A stretch of DNA of 64,000 bases. Source: Kitasatospora sp. NBC_00374 (GTDB lineage Bacteria > Actinomycetota > Actinomycetes > Streptomycetales > Streptomycetaceae). The stretch lies in NCBI RefSeq assembly GCF_041434935.1, contig NZ_CP107964.1:2232001-2296000 (forward strand). Reading direction: 5' to 3'. Of this stretch, positions 9,040 to 19,298 are shown in pieces. Under the pieces are notes generated by a model. The model was not told the DNA's origin and ran no database searches. It saw nothing but the letters and a program-made list of their open reading frames with translations. How positions within the stretch are numbered: position 1 is the first letter of the stretch; each line of letters opens with the position of its first letter. The translations under genes and the position numbers were made by a program.

Positions 9040-10548
9040 ATGCCACGCGCCGCGCTCCCCCGCCACGCCGCCGGCCGGCGGTCCAGACTCGTCCCCCTGC
9101 TGTGTGCCGCCGCCCTCGCGGGCGGCGCCGTGGCCGGCCTCGCCGGCGGCGCCGACGCCGCCGACACCAACCTGCTGGCCGACCCCGGCCTGGAGAGCGG
9201 CGCACTGGGCGCCTGGACCTGCACCGGCGGCACCGCAGCGGTGGTCGACTCGCCGGTGCACAGCGGCTCGCACGCCCTGCGCGGCACGCCCGGCAACAGC
9301 ACCACCGCGCAGTGCAGCCAGACCGTCGCCGTCAGGCCCAACACCAGGTACGCACTGAGCGCCTGGGTCCAGGGCCAGTACGTCTACCTCGGCGCGACCG
9401 GCAGCGGGGTCACCGACCCGGCGGTCTGGACCCCCGGCGGCAGCAGCTGGCAGCAGCTCTCCACCAGCTTCACCACCGGCGCGGCCACCACCAGCGTGAC
9501 CGTCTACCTGCACGGCTGGTACGGGCTGGGCGCCTATCTGGCCGACGACGTGGCGCTCAGCGGCCCCGGCGGCACCCCGACCCCGACCCCGACCCCGACG
9601 CCCACAGCCACAGCCACACCCACGCCCACACCCACCACGAGCCCGACCCAGAGCACACCGCCACCCGGCGTCGCGGTGCCCGTCGCGCCGTACGTGGACC
9701 TCGGCGCCTGGCCCACGCCGGTGCTCACCGACATGGCGGCGGCCGGCCGGCTCAAGTCCTTCACGCTGGCCTTCGTCACCTCGGTCGGCTGCAAGGCGAG
9801 CTGGTTCAACGCCTACGACCCGAAGGCCGGTTGGGGCAAGGATCAGATCGACGCGATCCGGGCCGCCGGCGGCGACGTCAAGCTCTCCTTCGGCGGTGCG
9901 TCCGGCACCGAGCTCGCCCAGGCCTGCACGACGGTGGACTCGCTCTTCAACGAGTACGACGCCGTGGTCAGGGCCTACAACCTCGGCTACGTCGACTTCG
10001 ACATCGAGGGCGCGGCCGTGGTCGACACCGCCGCCAACGACCGCCGTTCGGCCGCCCTGGCCAAGCTGCAGAAGGCCCACCCCGGCCTGAAGGTCTCGCT
10101 GACCCTGCCGGTCCTCCCGGAGGGCCTGACCGCCGACGGCGTGGCCGTGGTGCGCTCCGCCCGGGACGCCGGGGTGGCCGTGGACGTGGTCAATGTGATG
10201 GCGATGGACTACAACCGGCCGTCCACCGACTACGGGGACGACGCCGTCCAGGCCGCGCAGAGCACCCACGACCAGCTGAAGGCGCTCTACCCGGCCAGGA
10301 CCGACGCCCAGCTGTGGGCGATGACCGCCGTCACCCCGATGCTCGGCGAGAACGACGACCACGGCGTCTACAACCAGGGCGACGCCCAGCAGTTGGTGGC
10401 CTTCGCCAAACAGCACCACCTGGGCATGCTGGGCTTCTGGGAGATGACCCGGGACGCCGCCGCCTGCACCGGCCCGCTCTACAAGTGCACCAACATCGCC
10501 CAGACGCCGTACGAGTTCTCGAAGATCTTCGCCGGCTACACCGGCTGA
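9040..10548 (+). CDS. Secreted GH18 chitinase with N-terminal carbohydrate-binding module
   Basis: The 502-residue precursor has a signal peptide (basic start, hydrophobic core 17-38, cleavage near ADA40), a beta-sandwich carbohydrate-binding module (about 42-175, opening NLLADPGLESG), a Pro-Thr linker (180-209) and a GH18 catalytic domain (about 212-502). The catalytic DxDxE motif is YVDFDIE with E323 as acid/base, and SFGG (283-286) is the companion strand motif. It hydrolyses chitin outside the cell. GAAAGG seven bases before ATG 9040 supports this start over a longer frame at 8953. A dre operator precedes it, and a terminator hairpin follows. Confidence 0.93.
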   Translation: MPRAALPRHAAGRRSRLVPLLCAAALAGGAVAGLAGGADAADTNLLADPGLESGALGAWTCTGGTAAVVDSPVHSGSHALRGTPGNSTTAQCSQTVAVRPNTRYALSAWVQGQYVYLGATGSGVTDPAVWTPGGSSWQQLSTSFTTGAATTSVTVYLHGWYGLGAYLADDVALSGPGGTPTPTPTPTPTATATPTPTPTTSPTQSTPPPGVAVPVAPYVDLGAWPTPVLTDMAAAGRLKSFTLAFVTSVGCKASWFNAYDPKAGWGKDQIDAIRAAGGDVKLSFGGASGTELAQACTTVDSLFNEYDAVVRAYNLGYVDFDIEGAAVVDTAANDRRSAALAKLQKAHPGLKVSLTLPVLPEGLTADGVAVVRSARDAGVAVDVVNVMAMDYNRPSTDYGDDAVQAAQSTHDQLKALYPARTDAQLWAMTAVTPMLGENDDHGVYNQGDAQQLVAFAKQHHLGMLGFWEMTRDAAACTGPLYKCTNIAQTPYEFSKIFAGYTG

Positions 10549-10565
10549 CGCCGCCCCGCAGACCC

Positions 10566-10598
10566 CCGTCCGGTGGATCCCCACGCTCCACCGGACGG
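10566..10598 (+). terminator. Terminator hairpin after the chitinase gene
   Basis: A perfect 12-bp stem (10566-10577 with 10587-10598) around a 9-base loop, 18 bases after the stop codon. Confidence 0.8.
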
Positions 10599-10620
10599 AC
10601 CCTCCCCCGCCGGAGCCCGG

Positions 10621-10740
10621 ATCGCCCTAAAGGACGTCCGCGGCAAGCAGTGGTTCACCAGCAGGACCGACGACTTCCCCAACCTCGCGCTGTTCCGCGC
10701 CCTGGTCGGCCGGCTGCACACCGAGTACGCGCCCGGCTGA
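10621..10740 (+). pseudogene. Relic: C-terminal fragment of an unidentified protein
   Basis: The frame ending at TGA 10738-10740 reads IALKDVRGKQWFTSRTDD then FPNLALFRALVGRLHTEYAPG. It has no start codon or ribosome site and begins right after the chitinase terminator. Its composition is protein-like; the NLALFRALV ending recalls PH-like membrane-protein tails such as DUF6585, but that is uncertain. I read it as the surviving end of a deleted gene. Confidence 0.35.
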
Positions 10741-10799
10741 TCCCCGGCCGCGGCCTCGGCCGGCTCCGGCGGCCGCAGCCGCCTCGGTCCGGAGCCCCC

Positions 10800-11444
10800 T
10801 CAGTCCGCGGCGATCCGGACCGCGAAGCCGGCCAGCGCCGTGCCCATCGCGTACCGGTGCAGGCGCTGCCAGAGCGGGCGGCGGTCGAAGAAGCCCGACA
10901 CCGAGGCGGCGGTCACCACGAAGAAGGCGTTGCCGAGCAGGCCGACCACGATCTGGGTCAGCCCCAGCACCAGGCTCTGCAGCGCGACATGGCCGCGCTG
11001 CGGGTCGACGAACTGCGGCAGCAACGACACGTAGAGGATCGCGAGCTTGGGATTGAGCAGGCAGGTGAGCAGGCCCATCAGGAACAGCCTGCGCGGCCGG
11101 TCGGGCGCCAGCTCCCGGGTCGCGAACACGGACCGGCCGGACGGCCGCACAGCCTTCCAGGCCAGCCAGAGCAGGTAGCCGGCGCCCGCGACCTTGAGCG
11201 CGACGTACAGCTCGGGCACCAGCGCGAACACGGCGGAGATCCCGGCGGTGGCCGCCAGCAGGTAGAACAGGAAGCCGGCTCCGACCCCGCAGAGCGAGAT
11301 CAGCCCGGCCCGGCGGCCCTGGGACACCGAGCGGGACACCAGGTAGATCATGTTCGGTCCGGGGGTGAGCACCATGCCGGTCGCCACCGCCGCCATACCC
11401 GCTATCGCCGCCGGATCCAGCACACCCGCCCCGTTCCTGATCAT
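10800..11444 (-). CDS. LysE-family amino-acid exporter
   Basis: About 214 residues with six predicted membrane segments and the LysE/RhtB signature TPGPNMIYLVSRSVSQGRRAG near the N-terminus, followed by GLLTCLLNPKLAIL, also highly typical. Family members export amino acids or their analogues using the proton gradient. The start is uncertain: ATG 11444 is used here, ATG 11480 lies further out, and GTG 11423 has a GGGGCGGG just upstream and gives the usual family N-terminus. The gene reads away from the tRNA group. Confidence 0.9.
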   Translation of the reverse strand: MIRNGAGVLDPAAIAGMAAVATGMVLTPGPNMIYLVSRSVSQGRRAGLISLCGVGAGFLFYLLAATAGISAVFALVPELYVALKVAGAGYLLWLAWKAVRPSGRSVFATRELAPDRPRRLFLMGLLTCLLNPKLAILYVSLLPQFVDPQRGHVALQSLVLGLTQIVVGLLGNAFFVVTAASVSGFFDRRPLWQRLHRYAMGTALAGFAVRIAAD

Positions 11445-11544
11445 TCGCCCACGCAACGCCCAGACGGTAGCACCCGGCATCGGGAAGGGCCGCGATTATC
11501 CGCTTCCCGGCCTCGCGATCAGGGCGTTAGCATCCCTGTCAGCC

Positions 11545-11620
11545 CCCGGGCGTGGGCGCAGAGGCAGACGCCGCCGCGACGGCATCGCGGAGCACGCCGG
11601 TTCGAATCCGGCCCCCGGGA
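11545..11620 (+). tRNA. tRNA-like gene, anticodon GGC (Ala-like, atypical)
   Basis: A complete cloverleaf can be drawn: D arm 555-572 (GGCG/CGCC), anticodon arm 11574-11590 (CCGCG / loop ACGGCAT / CGCGG), 5-base variable loop, T arm 11596-11612 with canonical TTCGAAT loop, and discriminator A620. The acceptor is odd: eight bases 5' (CCCGGGCG) face CCCCGGG, giving either 7 bp with one bulged C or an 8/4 acceptor/T-stem with a C-C mismatch. Position 33 is C, not the near-universal U, and the G3:U70 pair required by alanyl-tRNA synthetase is absent. A TAGCAT box (11528-11533) sits correctly for a promoter. It may be a special-purpose or decaying tRNA. Confidence 0.6.
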
Positions 11621-11628
11621 GGCACCAT

Positions 11629-11702
11629 GGGCCTCGTAGCACAGCGGCAGGCGCACCGCCCCGCACGGGCGGGACACGCCGGCTGGACTCCGGCCGGGCC
11701 CG
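11629..11702 (+). tRNA. tRNA-like gene, anticodon GCA (Cys-like, degenerate)
   Basis: It begins 8 bases after the first tRNA-like gene and is related to it. Anticodon arm 11656-11672 is CCGCC / loop CCGCACG / GGCGG, giving GCA. The D arm GCAC-AGCGGCAG-GCGC has one A-C mismatch. The T stem GCCGG/CCGGC is perfect, but the loop is CTGGACT, so T54 and the C56 that pairs with G19 are lost. The acceptor 5' strand GGGCCTCG faces CGGGCCC with a bulge, the same defect as its neighbour, and C again occupies position 33. It ends just before the SDR gene's ribosome site. I doubt it decodes normally. Confidence 0.4.
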
Positions 11703-11727
11703 CACCAGGACGACGGTCGGAGGGGTT

Positions 11728-13101
11728 GTGCCGCAGTACCCGGCGCCGGACGAGGCGGAACTCGAGGCGTACGCCGAGACGGTGGGGCGGCTGCGCCGGC
11801 TTGCCGCGGACCACCCCGTGCGGCTGCACGCCGAGAAGATCGCCGAGTCCTTCGTCCGGGAGGGCCGCCGCAGCCGCCGTCAGACCGGCCGTGACGCCCG
11901 CACCCGGGGCGATGCCGAACTGCTCGCCGCCACCGCGACCGGCGCGATCGACCGGCGCGAGGACGCCCCGCTCGTCCGGCCCGCGCGGGCGGCACCGCTC
12001 GGCGAACTCAGCCGGGCCCGTCGCTGCTATGTCTGCAAGTCGACATACCGTCAGGTGGACGGTTTCTACCACATGCTCTGCCCCGGCTGCTCGGCCGACA
12101 ACACCGCCCGGCGGGGGCTGGCCACCGATCTGCGGGGCCGGCGGGCCCTGGTCACCGGCGGCCGGGTCAAGATCGGCTTCCAGCTCGCCCTGATGATGCT
12201 CCGGGACGGCGCCGAACTGATCGTCACCAGCCGTTTCCCGCACGACACCGTGCGCCGGTTCCGGGCCACCCTCGGCAGCGAGCGCTGGCTGGACCGGCTC
12301 ACCGTGGTCGGCATCGACCTGCGCGACCCGCGGCAGGTGCTCGGCCTGTGCGAACGGCTGCGCGCCGACGGCCGGCCGCTGGACATCCTGGTCAACAACG
12401 CCGCCCAGACCCTGCGCCGCCCACCCGAGTCGTACGCCCTGCTGGCGGCCGGCGAGCACGGGGAACTCCCGCGCGGCTGCACGGTCGCGCATGCCCCGGG
12501 CTTCCGGCCGATGCCGGCCCTCACCGCCGCCTGGCCGGTCACCGGGCTGGCCCCGACCCTGCCGTCCGGCGAGGTGCTGGCGCTGGCCGACGAGGCCGGG
12601 CTGCTGCCCGACACCGCCGCCGACAACTCCTGGTCCGCCACGCTCGGCGGCCTCGACCCGGCCGAGGTGCTGGAGACCCAGCTGGTCAACGCGCTCGCCC
12701 CGGCGCTGCTCTGCGACCGTCTGCTGCCGCTGCTGCTGGCCTCGCCGCACGCCGCCCGCTACATCGTCAACGTCACCGCCGTGGAGGGGCGGTTCGCCGT
12801 CCGCAACAAGACCGCGGGCCACCCGCACACCAACATGGCCAAGGCCGCGCTGAACATGCTGACCCGCACCAGCGCCACCGAACTGGCCCGTCAGGGCGTG
12901 CACATGTGCGCGGTCGACACCGGCTGGGTGACCGACGAGAACCCGGCCCCGAAGAAGTCCCGGATCGCCGGCACCGGCTTCCGCACCCCGCTCGACATCG
13001 TCGACGGCGCGGCCCGGGTCTACGACCCGATCGTCCGCGGCGAGGCCGGATCCCCCGTCTCCGGCGTCTTCCTGAAGGACTACCGGGAAGCCGCCTGGTG
13101 A
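11728..13101 (+). CDS. Zinc-ribbon short-chain dehydrogenase-like protein between tRNA genes
   Basis: The 457-residue protein has a helical N-terminal part (1-90), a Cys4 ribbon (CYVCK ... LCPGC, about residues 99-119) and a Rossmann domain (about 130-457) with VTGGRVKIG and the NNAAQ strand. In place of the catalytic YxxxK it has HTNMAKAALNM, so Thr occupies the Tyr position; in my memory this HTNMAK form is conserved in the family, found in bacteria and plants with no established role. The GTG at 11728 has GGAGG four bases upstream. It is bracketed by two tRNA-like genes upstream and tRNA-Trp 23 bases downstream, on the same strand, suggesting one transcript. Confidence 0.85.
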   Translation: MPQYPAPDEAELEAYAETVGRLRRLAADHPVRLHAEKIAESFVREGRRSRRQTGRDARTRGDAELLAATATGAIDRREDAPLVRPARAAPLGELSRARRCYVCKSTYRQVDGFYHMLCPGCSADNTARRGLATDLRGRRALVTGGRVKIGFQLALMMLRDGAELIVTSRFPHDTVRRFRATLGSERWLDRLTVVGIDLRDPRQVLGLCERLRADGRPLDILVNNAAQTLRRPPESYALLAAGEHGELPRGCTVAHAPGFRPMPALTAAWPVTGLAPTLPSGEVLALADEAGLLPDTAADNSWSATLGGLDPAEVLETQLVNALAPALLCDRLLPLLLASPHAARYIVNVTAVEGRFAVRNKTAGHPHTNMAKAALNMLTRTSATELARQGVHMCAVDTGWVTDENPAPKKSRIAGTGFRTPLDIVDGAARVYDPIVRGEAGSPVSGVFLKDYREAAW

Positions 13102-13124
13102 CCCGGTAGAGTCGCCCTCCGGGC

Positions 13125-13196
13125 GGGGCCGTAGCGCAGAGGCAGGCGCAGCGGTCTCCAGAACCGCGAACGCCGGTTCGAATCCGGTCGGCCCCG
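13125..13196 (+). tRNA. tRNA-Trp (CCA), non-standard body
   Basis: A clean 72-base cloverleaf: perfect 7-bp acceptor GGGGCCG/CGGCCCC, D arm GCGC-AGAGGCAG-GCGC, anticodon arm GCGGT / CTCCAGA / ACCGC (anticodon CCA, U33 present), 4-base variable loop and T arm with TTCGAAT. Discriminator G73 agrees with bacterial tRNA-Trp identity; CCA is not encoded. The body does not look like the usual streptomycete tRNA-Trp that I know near secE, and its D and T arms closely match the two tRNA-like genes upstream of the SDR gene. It starts 23 bases after that gene's stop codon. Confidence 0.85.
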
Positions 13197-13215
13197 CCTC
13201 CGGCTCCGGGCCCGC

Positions 13216-14211
13216 TCACCGGCGGGAGGCGGCGAAGACCTCCATCCAGTACCGCTGGTGGTCCTCCGAGGCCCCGACCAGGTAGGTGGAGCGGAGCTTG
13301 GGCGGAAGCAGTGCCACCAGCCGGGTGACCGCCGCCCGGTGCCTGCGCAGCTGGGAGAGTTCGGCGTTGGCGATGGCCTGGTGGACCAGGTCGGTGTCGT
13401 TGGCCCCCTCGGTGGACTGCTCGGCCGCGCTCCGCAGCCGGGCCTCCCAGGCGGGAAGTTCCCGGGCGATCTCCCGCAGACCGGTGGCCCGGCGGCCGGC
13501 GAGGCGGTCGAGCTGGGCGGTGAGCGGCACCGGGGCGTACTCCCCGTCGCCGAGGTAGACCGTGCCCATCTCCAGGGGCAGGCCGCGCCCGTGGAGTTTG
13601 ATGAGGCGTTCCATGGTGCGCTTGCTGATCCAGGCCCGGCCGTCCTCGTCGAGGTCGTTCTTCCACCACTCCAGGACGGTCTCCGCGACGGTGCCGTAGC
13701 GGGCGATCAGCCACTCGTTGGCCGGGATGTCGGCCGGGTCGATCCGGAGGGAGACGGTGAACCGGGTGGCCTGGGCGATGTTGTTGCGGGCGACCTGGAG
13801 CTTGCGGCCGAGGTGGTAGGGCGGATTCTGGAGGCGACGGCCGCCCGGGCAGGCTGCGCACCCGCTCCGGCGACGGACCGGTGAGGGCGCGCCGCACCCT
13901 CCGGTCGGCGGGGCCACCGAACCGCAGGCCCTCCGCCACGTCCCACTTCAGTCCGGCCAGCAGCTCCGCCATCCCGTACAGGATCCGGTTGACCTCGGGG
14001 TCGTCGGCCTGGAGCAGCCAGTACCGGACGGACGCCGGGGCCTCCCGGACGGCCTGCCGGAAGCGGCCGTCCGGTGTGCTGGGCGGCCACGGTCCGACCG
14101 GGCCGCCCGCGGGTCGATCCCCAGCCGCGCGCAGACCCGCTCCCGGGCCCCCGGTCCCGTCCGGCGCAGCAGGAACCGGACCGCCTCGGCGGTCGCCTCG
14201 TCCAGTGCCAT
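13216..14211 (-). pseudogene. Unidentified gene with two apparent frameshifts
   Basis: Protein-like sequence continues leftwards through three frames. It begins MALDEATAEAVRFLLRR at 14211, shifts near 14090-14130 into ASVRYWLLQADDPEVNRILY..., and shifts again near 13830-13850 into RLQNPPYHLGRKLQVARNN, ending MEVFAASRR at 13216. The joined product would be about 330 residues, soluble, helical, rich in Leu and Arg. I do not recognise the family. Either the gene is recently broken or the assembly has two indels in GC-rich runs. The last 230 residues form a long intact frame, which favours a recent event. Confidence 0.6.
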
Positions 14212-14384
14212 GATCCGCCCCACCCCTGTCGCTGCGGCACATGATGCCAGGTCGTCCCGGGTCGGCCGGACGATTATCGGGGCCGGCCGGCCGCGGGCTC
14301 ACCGGCCCTCGGCGGAATGAGTCGCACACATCCGTGGGCATGAATTCCACCGTGGAACGCGCACGGGAGGATTACGATCAATCG

Positions 14385-14954
14385 ATGACGGACACAACCG
14401 ACAGAGCAGGGGAACTCGCGGACCTCGCGGCCCGGTTCCCGAACCTGCACGCGCCCCAGCGCTGGGCCTGGGGCGGGATCGACGCCCAGTTCTCGGCGGA
14501 GCTGCCGCCCGATCAGTTGATCACCAACATCCACCTGGTGGGCTTCGCCGACGGCGGGGTGGTGCTCTGCCGCGACGTGCGCGGCCACTGGTTCCTGCCC
14601 GGCGGTACCCGGGAGGCAGCCGAGAGCATCGAGTGCTGCCTGGTCCGCGAGTTGCGCGAGGAGGCGGGCGCGCGGCTGGTCGGACCGCCGGTGTGGATCG
14701 GTGCGCACCGGGCCGTCACGGACACCCCGGAGCCGTACCGCCCGTGGCAGCCGCACCCGGAGAAGGCCTGGCTGTGGGGCTGGGCCGAGGTGGAGGTGGA
14801 CTCCTCCCCGACCAACCCGGACGACGGCGAGCAGGTCGTCGAGGTCCGGGCGGTGCCGCCGGCCGAGGCGCGGCTGCTGCTGGAGCACGGCCGGGAGGCG
14901 TGGTGGGGCGAACTGGTCGACCTGGCCGTGGAGTCCCGCACCCGGGCCGCCTGA
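14385..14954 (+). CDS. Nudix hydrolase
   Basis: A 189-residue protein with a complete Nudix box, GGTREAAES...RELREEAGA, matching Gx5Ex7REUxEExGU. Such enzymes cleave nucleoside diphosphates linked to another moiety using Mg2+. Unlike compact Nudix proteins it has an extra N-terminal helix (ELADLAARFPNLHAPQRW) and a tryptophan-rich HPEKAWLWGW strand after the box. ATG 14385 has GGGAGG about 12 bases upstream; ATG 14340 is an alternative start. The substrate is unknown. Confidence 0.88.
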   Translation: MTDTTDRAGELADLAARFPNLHAPQRWAWGGIDAQFSAELPPDQLITNIHLVGFADGGVVLCRDVRGHWFLPGGTREAAESIECCLVRELREEAGARLVGPPVWIGAHRAVTDTPEPYRPWQPHPEKAWLWGWAEVEVDSSPTNPDDGEQVVEVRAVPPAEARLLLEHGREAWWGELVDLAVESRTRAA

Positions 14955-15280
14955 ACCGCTCCGGGGCCGGTCCGGACGGGGCGCCCCGGGCCGGCAGCGA
15001 AGGAACGCCCCGAAGGAGCCGGAGAAGGTCCTGCGGTCCCGGGGCCCGCGCCTGACGCATCGAGAGATCCGGGCCCCCTCCGCTCATCCGGTACGCGGTC
15101 ATCCCCCGATCTGCCGGACGGCGCGACCCGAGCCCCGGGGCCCCCGGCCGGCCCACACTGCGAGCCTGCCCGCCCGGAAGCCTGCGGCGCCGTCCCGGGC
15201 CGGGCGTACCTCCCGCCATGGTCCAACGGCCGGCTCCGGAACGGGCCCAGGGGGGCCGGAGCGCCGCCGGACGAACCGAT
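14955..15280. other. Gene-free stretch, no clear content
   Basis: About 326 bases between a rightward and a leftward gene. Several GC-rich inverted repeats such as CCGGGGCCCCCGGCC are present and may terminate transcription from either side. I see no credible coding frame or RNA gene. Confidence 0.4.
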
Positions 15281-15790
15281 CTACGGGAGTGCGAAGCCGA
15301 GCGCCCGGTCGAAGACCGGGATCAGGCAGCGCCCCTCGCTGCAGGCGCCGTAGCTGACCACCGCCTCGGCCCGGGCCTCGCCGGTCCGGTGCACGGGCAG
15401 GGTGAGCGTCACCGGGCCGTCGGGGTAGACCGGCAGTTCGACGTCGAGCCCGGCCGGGCTGACGGTGCGCAGCGGCCGGTCGGCCGTCGGCGCCCCGTCC
15501 GCGGCCAGTCCGCCGCGGACGGCGAGCCGGGTCGGGATGCCGAGCCCCGAGACGCCGCCGGCCGGCAGGTCGACGCTGTAGAGGTGGAAACCGGACTCCT
15601 GCGGGCGGAAGGTGACGCGCAGTCGCTCCGCTCCGCCGGTGTCCCGGTCCAGCCGGACCGCGACGCTGACACCGTTGCCCTCGAACTCGGCGGCGGGCGG
15701 GGCCCCGACGTCGCCCTGCCCCGCGCAGCCGGCCGCGGCGACCAGCAGCAGGGCCACCGCGCCGGCGGCCCGCCGCGGCCGGTGGGTCAC
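15281..15790 (-). CDS. Lipoprotein with DsbD alpha-like domain
   Basis: 169 residues beginning with a lipoprotein signal (hydrophobic AVALLLVAAAGC, lipidated Cys22). The mature part is a beta-sandwich-like domain ending in YGACSEGRCLIP, close to the Cys pair of the DsbD N-terminal domain (YxxCxxxxCLPP), which passes electrons to periplasmic disulphide partners. The GTG start (15788-15790) overlaps the stop of the upstream thioredoxin-like lipoprotein gene by four bases (GTGA), so the two are translationally coupled. Together they look like an extracytoplasmic thiol-reducing pair. Confidence 0.8.
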   Translation of the reverse strand: MTHRPRRAAGAVALLLVAAAGCAGQGDVGAPPAAEFEGNGVSVAVRLDRDTGGAERLRVTFRPQESGFHLYSVDLPAGGVSGLGIPTRLAVRGGLAADGAPTADRPLRTVSPAGLDVELPVYPDGPVTLTLPVHRTGEARAEAVVSYGACSEGRCLIPVFDRALGFALP

Positions 15791-16368
15791 TTGGCGGCCC
15801 AGCGGTTCAGGAACTGGGCGACGGCGGGCGGCTTCATCGTCCGCGCGTTGGCGAACGCCCCGTCGTCGGTGGCGGTCAGGACCGTTCCGTCCGGATCGAG
15901 CACCACCAGGGCGGGGATGCCGCTGGTCTGCAGATCGACGTACTGGCGGGCGAGTTCGAGGTTGTGGTCGAACTTCCCGAGGTCGACGGCGACGACGCGG
16001 TACTTCTCCCGCAGCACCGGCTCCACCTCGGGCGAGCGGAACAGCCTCTCCAGCACCTTGCAGTCGGGGCACCAGTCCGCGCCGAAGTCGACGAGCACCC
16101 GGCGGTGGTCCCCGGCGGACAGTGCGAGCGCTGCCTTGATGTCGGCCGCCGCGTCACGGCTCGGGTCGTAGCCGGCGGGGAGCGCCGGACCGGTCGGGGT
16201 ACCGGACGCGGACGGAGCCGCTGCGGGCGCGGACGCGGCGGGCCCGGAGGCGGCCGGGGACGCCGTGGCCGTCCCGCTCGACGCGTCGACGCCACCGGTC
16301 GAGGCGCACCCCGCAGTCAGCAGGGCGCCGATGAGCGTCGTGGTGAACAGGGCACGGCTGCGCCGCAT
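15787..16368 (-). CDS. Thioredoxin-like lipoprotein
   Basis: 193 residues with lipobox LTAGC (lipidated Cys21), an Ala/Ser/Pro spacer (22-65) and a thioredoxin fold whose active site is WCPDC (99-103) in VDFGADWCPDCKVLERLF. A cis-proline loop SGIPALVVLDPDG follows. It should act on the outer face of the membrane in disulphide exchange. ATG 16368 has GGGAGG six bases upstream. It is the first gene of a two-gene operon with the DsbD alpha-like lipoprotein. Confidence 0.9.
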   Translation of the reverse strand: MRRSRALFTTTLIGALLTAGCASTGGVDASSGTATASPAASGPAASAPAAAPSASGTPTGPALPAGYDPSRDAAADIKAALALSAGDHRRVLVDFGADWCPDCKVLERLFRSPEVEPVLREKYRVVAVDLGKFDHNLELARQYVDLQTSGIPALVVLDPDGTVLTATDDGAFANARTMKPPAVAQFLNRWAAK

Positions 16369-16432
16369 GTGGTTCCTCCCCGGGAGCGACTTGATCAACG
16401 GAGGATAGCCCAGGTCAGCGGTGGTGCTTCGG

Positions 16433-16473
16433 GCACCCCCGCGGCGCGGGCCCGCAGCGGCCGGGGTGCTTTT
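16433..16473 (-). terminator. Hairpin downstream of tex
   Basis: GCACCCC (16433-16439) pairs with GGGGTGC (16463-16469) around a GC-rich interior that can fold further. TTTT follows on the plus strand, but the nearest gene reading into it is tex on the minus strand. Confidence 0.5.
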
Positions 16474-16638
16474 CGCCCGCGCGGGAACGGAGGGCCGCCG
16501 GGACCACCGACGCCCCGTACGGCTGCCCCAGAGCCGTCGGGGACCGGGCGAGCGGGCCGGGCAGGCCGTCCGGACACGCCTGCGGGCCGCGGTGGGAGCA
16601 ACAGGTGCGTTGCCCCCCCCGCGGCCCGGAGGTGTTCG

Positions 16639-18981
<2,343 letters not shown>

Positions 18982-19298
18982 GGTCACGAAGCCGGTCACC
19001 TTCTCCTGAGTTCCCTCGCGGGAGTTCCCTCGCGGGTTTCGCCCTGCGTTCTGTTCGCCCTGCATTCTGGCAGGTGCGCGCCCGGAATCAGGCCCGTCCG
19101 GGCCCGGTCGCGGGTGCGTGGCGCGCGGGTTCGGCGGCTGCGGACGGGCCGCCTCCGGGCTCTCGGCGGAAAAAATACGGTCGGACGATGCGACCGGACC
19201 GGCCGCCCGTCCCGTATGGAGTGGGCGGGACCCGTACCGAAGCGGGTCGCGCCAGGACCGTGCACGAGAGCCGCGCGGGGACACCGGAGGAAGCAGCT
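18982..19298. promoter_or_regulatory. Divergent promoter region of tex and the membrane protein gene
   Basis: This 317-base gap contains an A-rich patch with TACGGT six bases before an in-frame ATG at 19188, and a GTCCCG...CGGGAC inverted repeat. No gene is seen other than the possible N-terminal extension of the next gene. Confidence 0.4.

Noticed and set aside
9580-9660. Microsatellite-like CCGACC repeats as a regulatory element
   Set aside because: They encode the Pro-Thr linker of the chitinase and need no other explanation.
13125-13196. An integrated element attached at the tRNA-Trp gene
   Set aside because: I found no integrase and no repeat of the tRNA 3' end downstream in the window.
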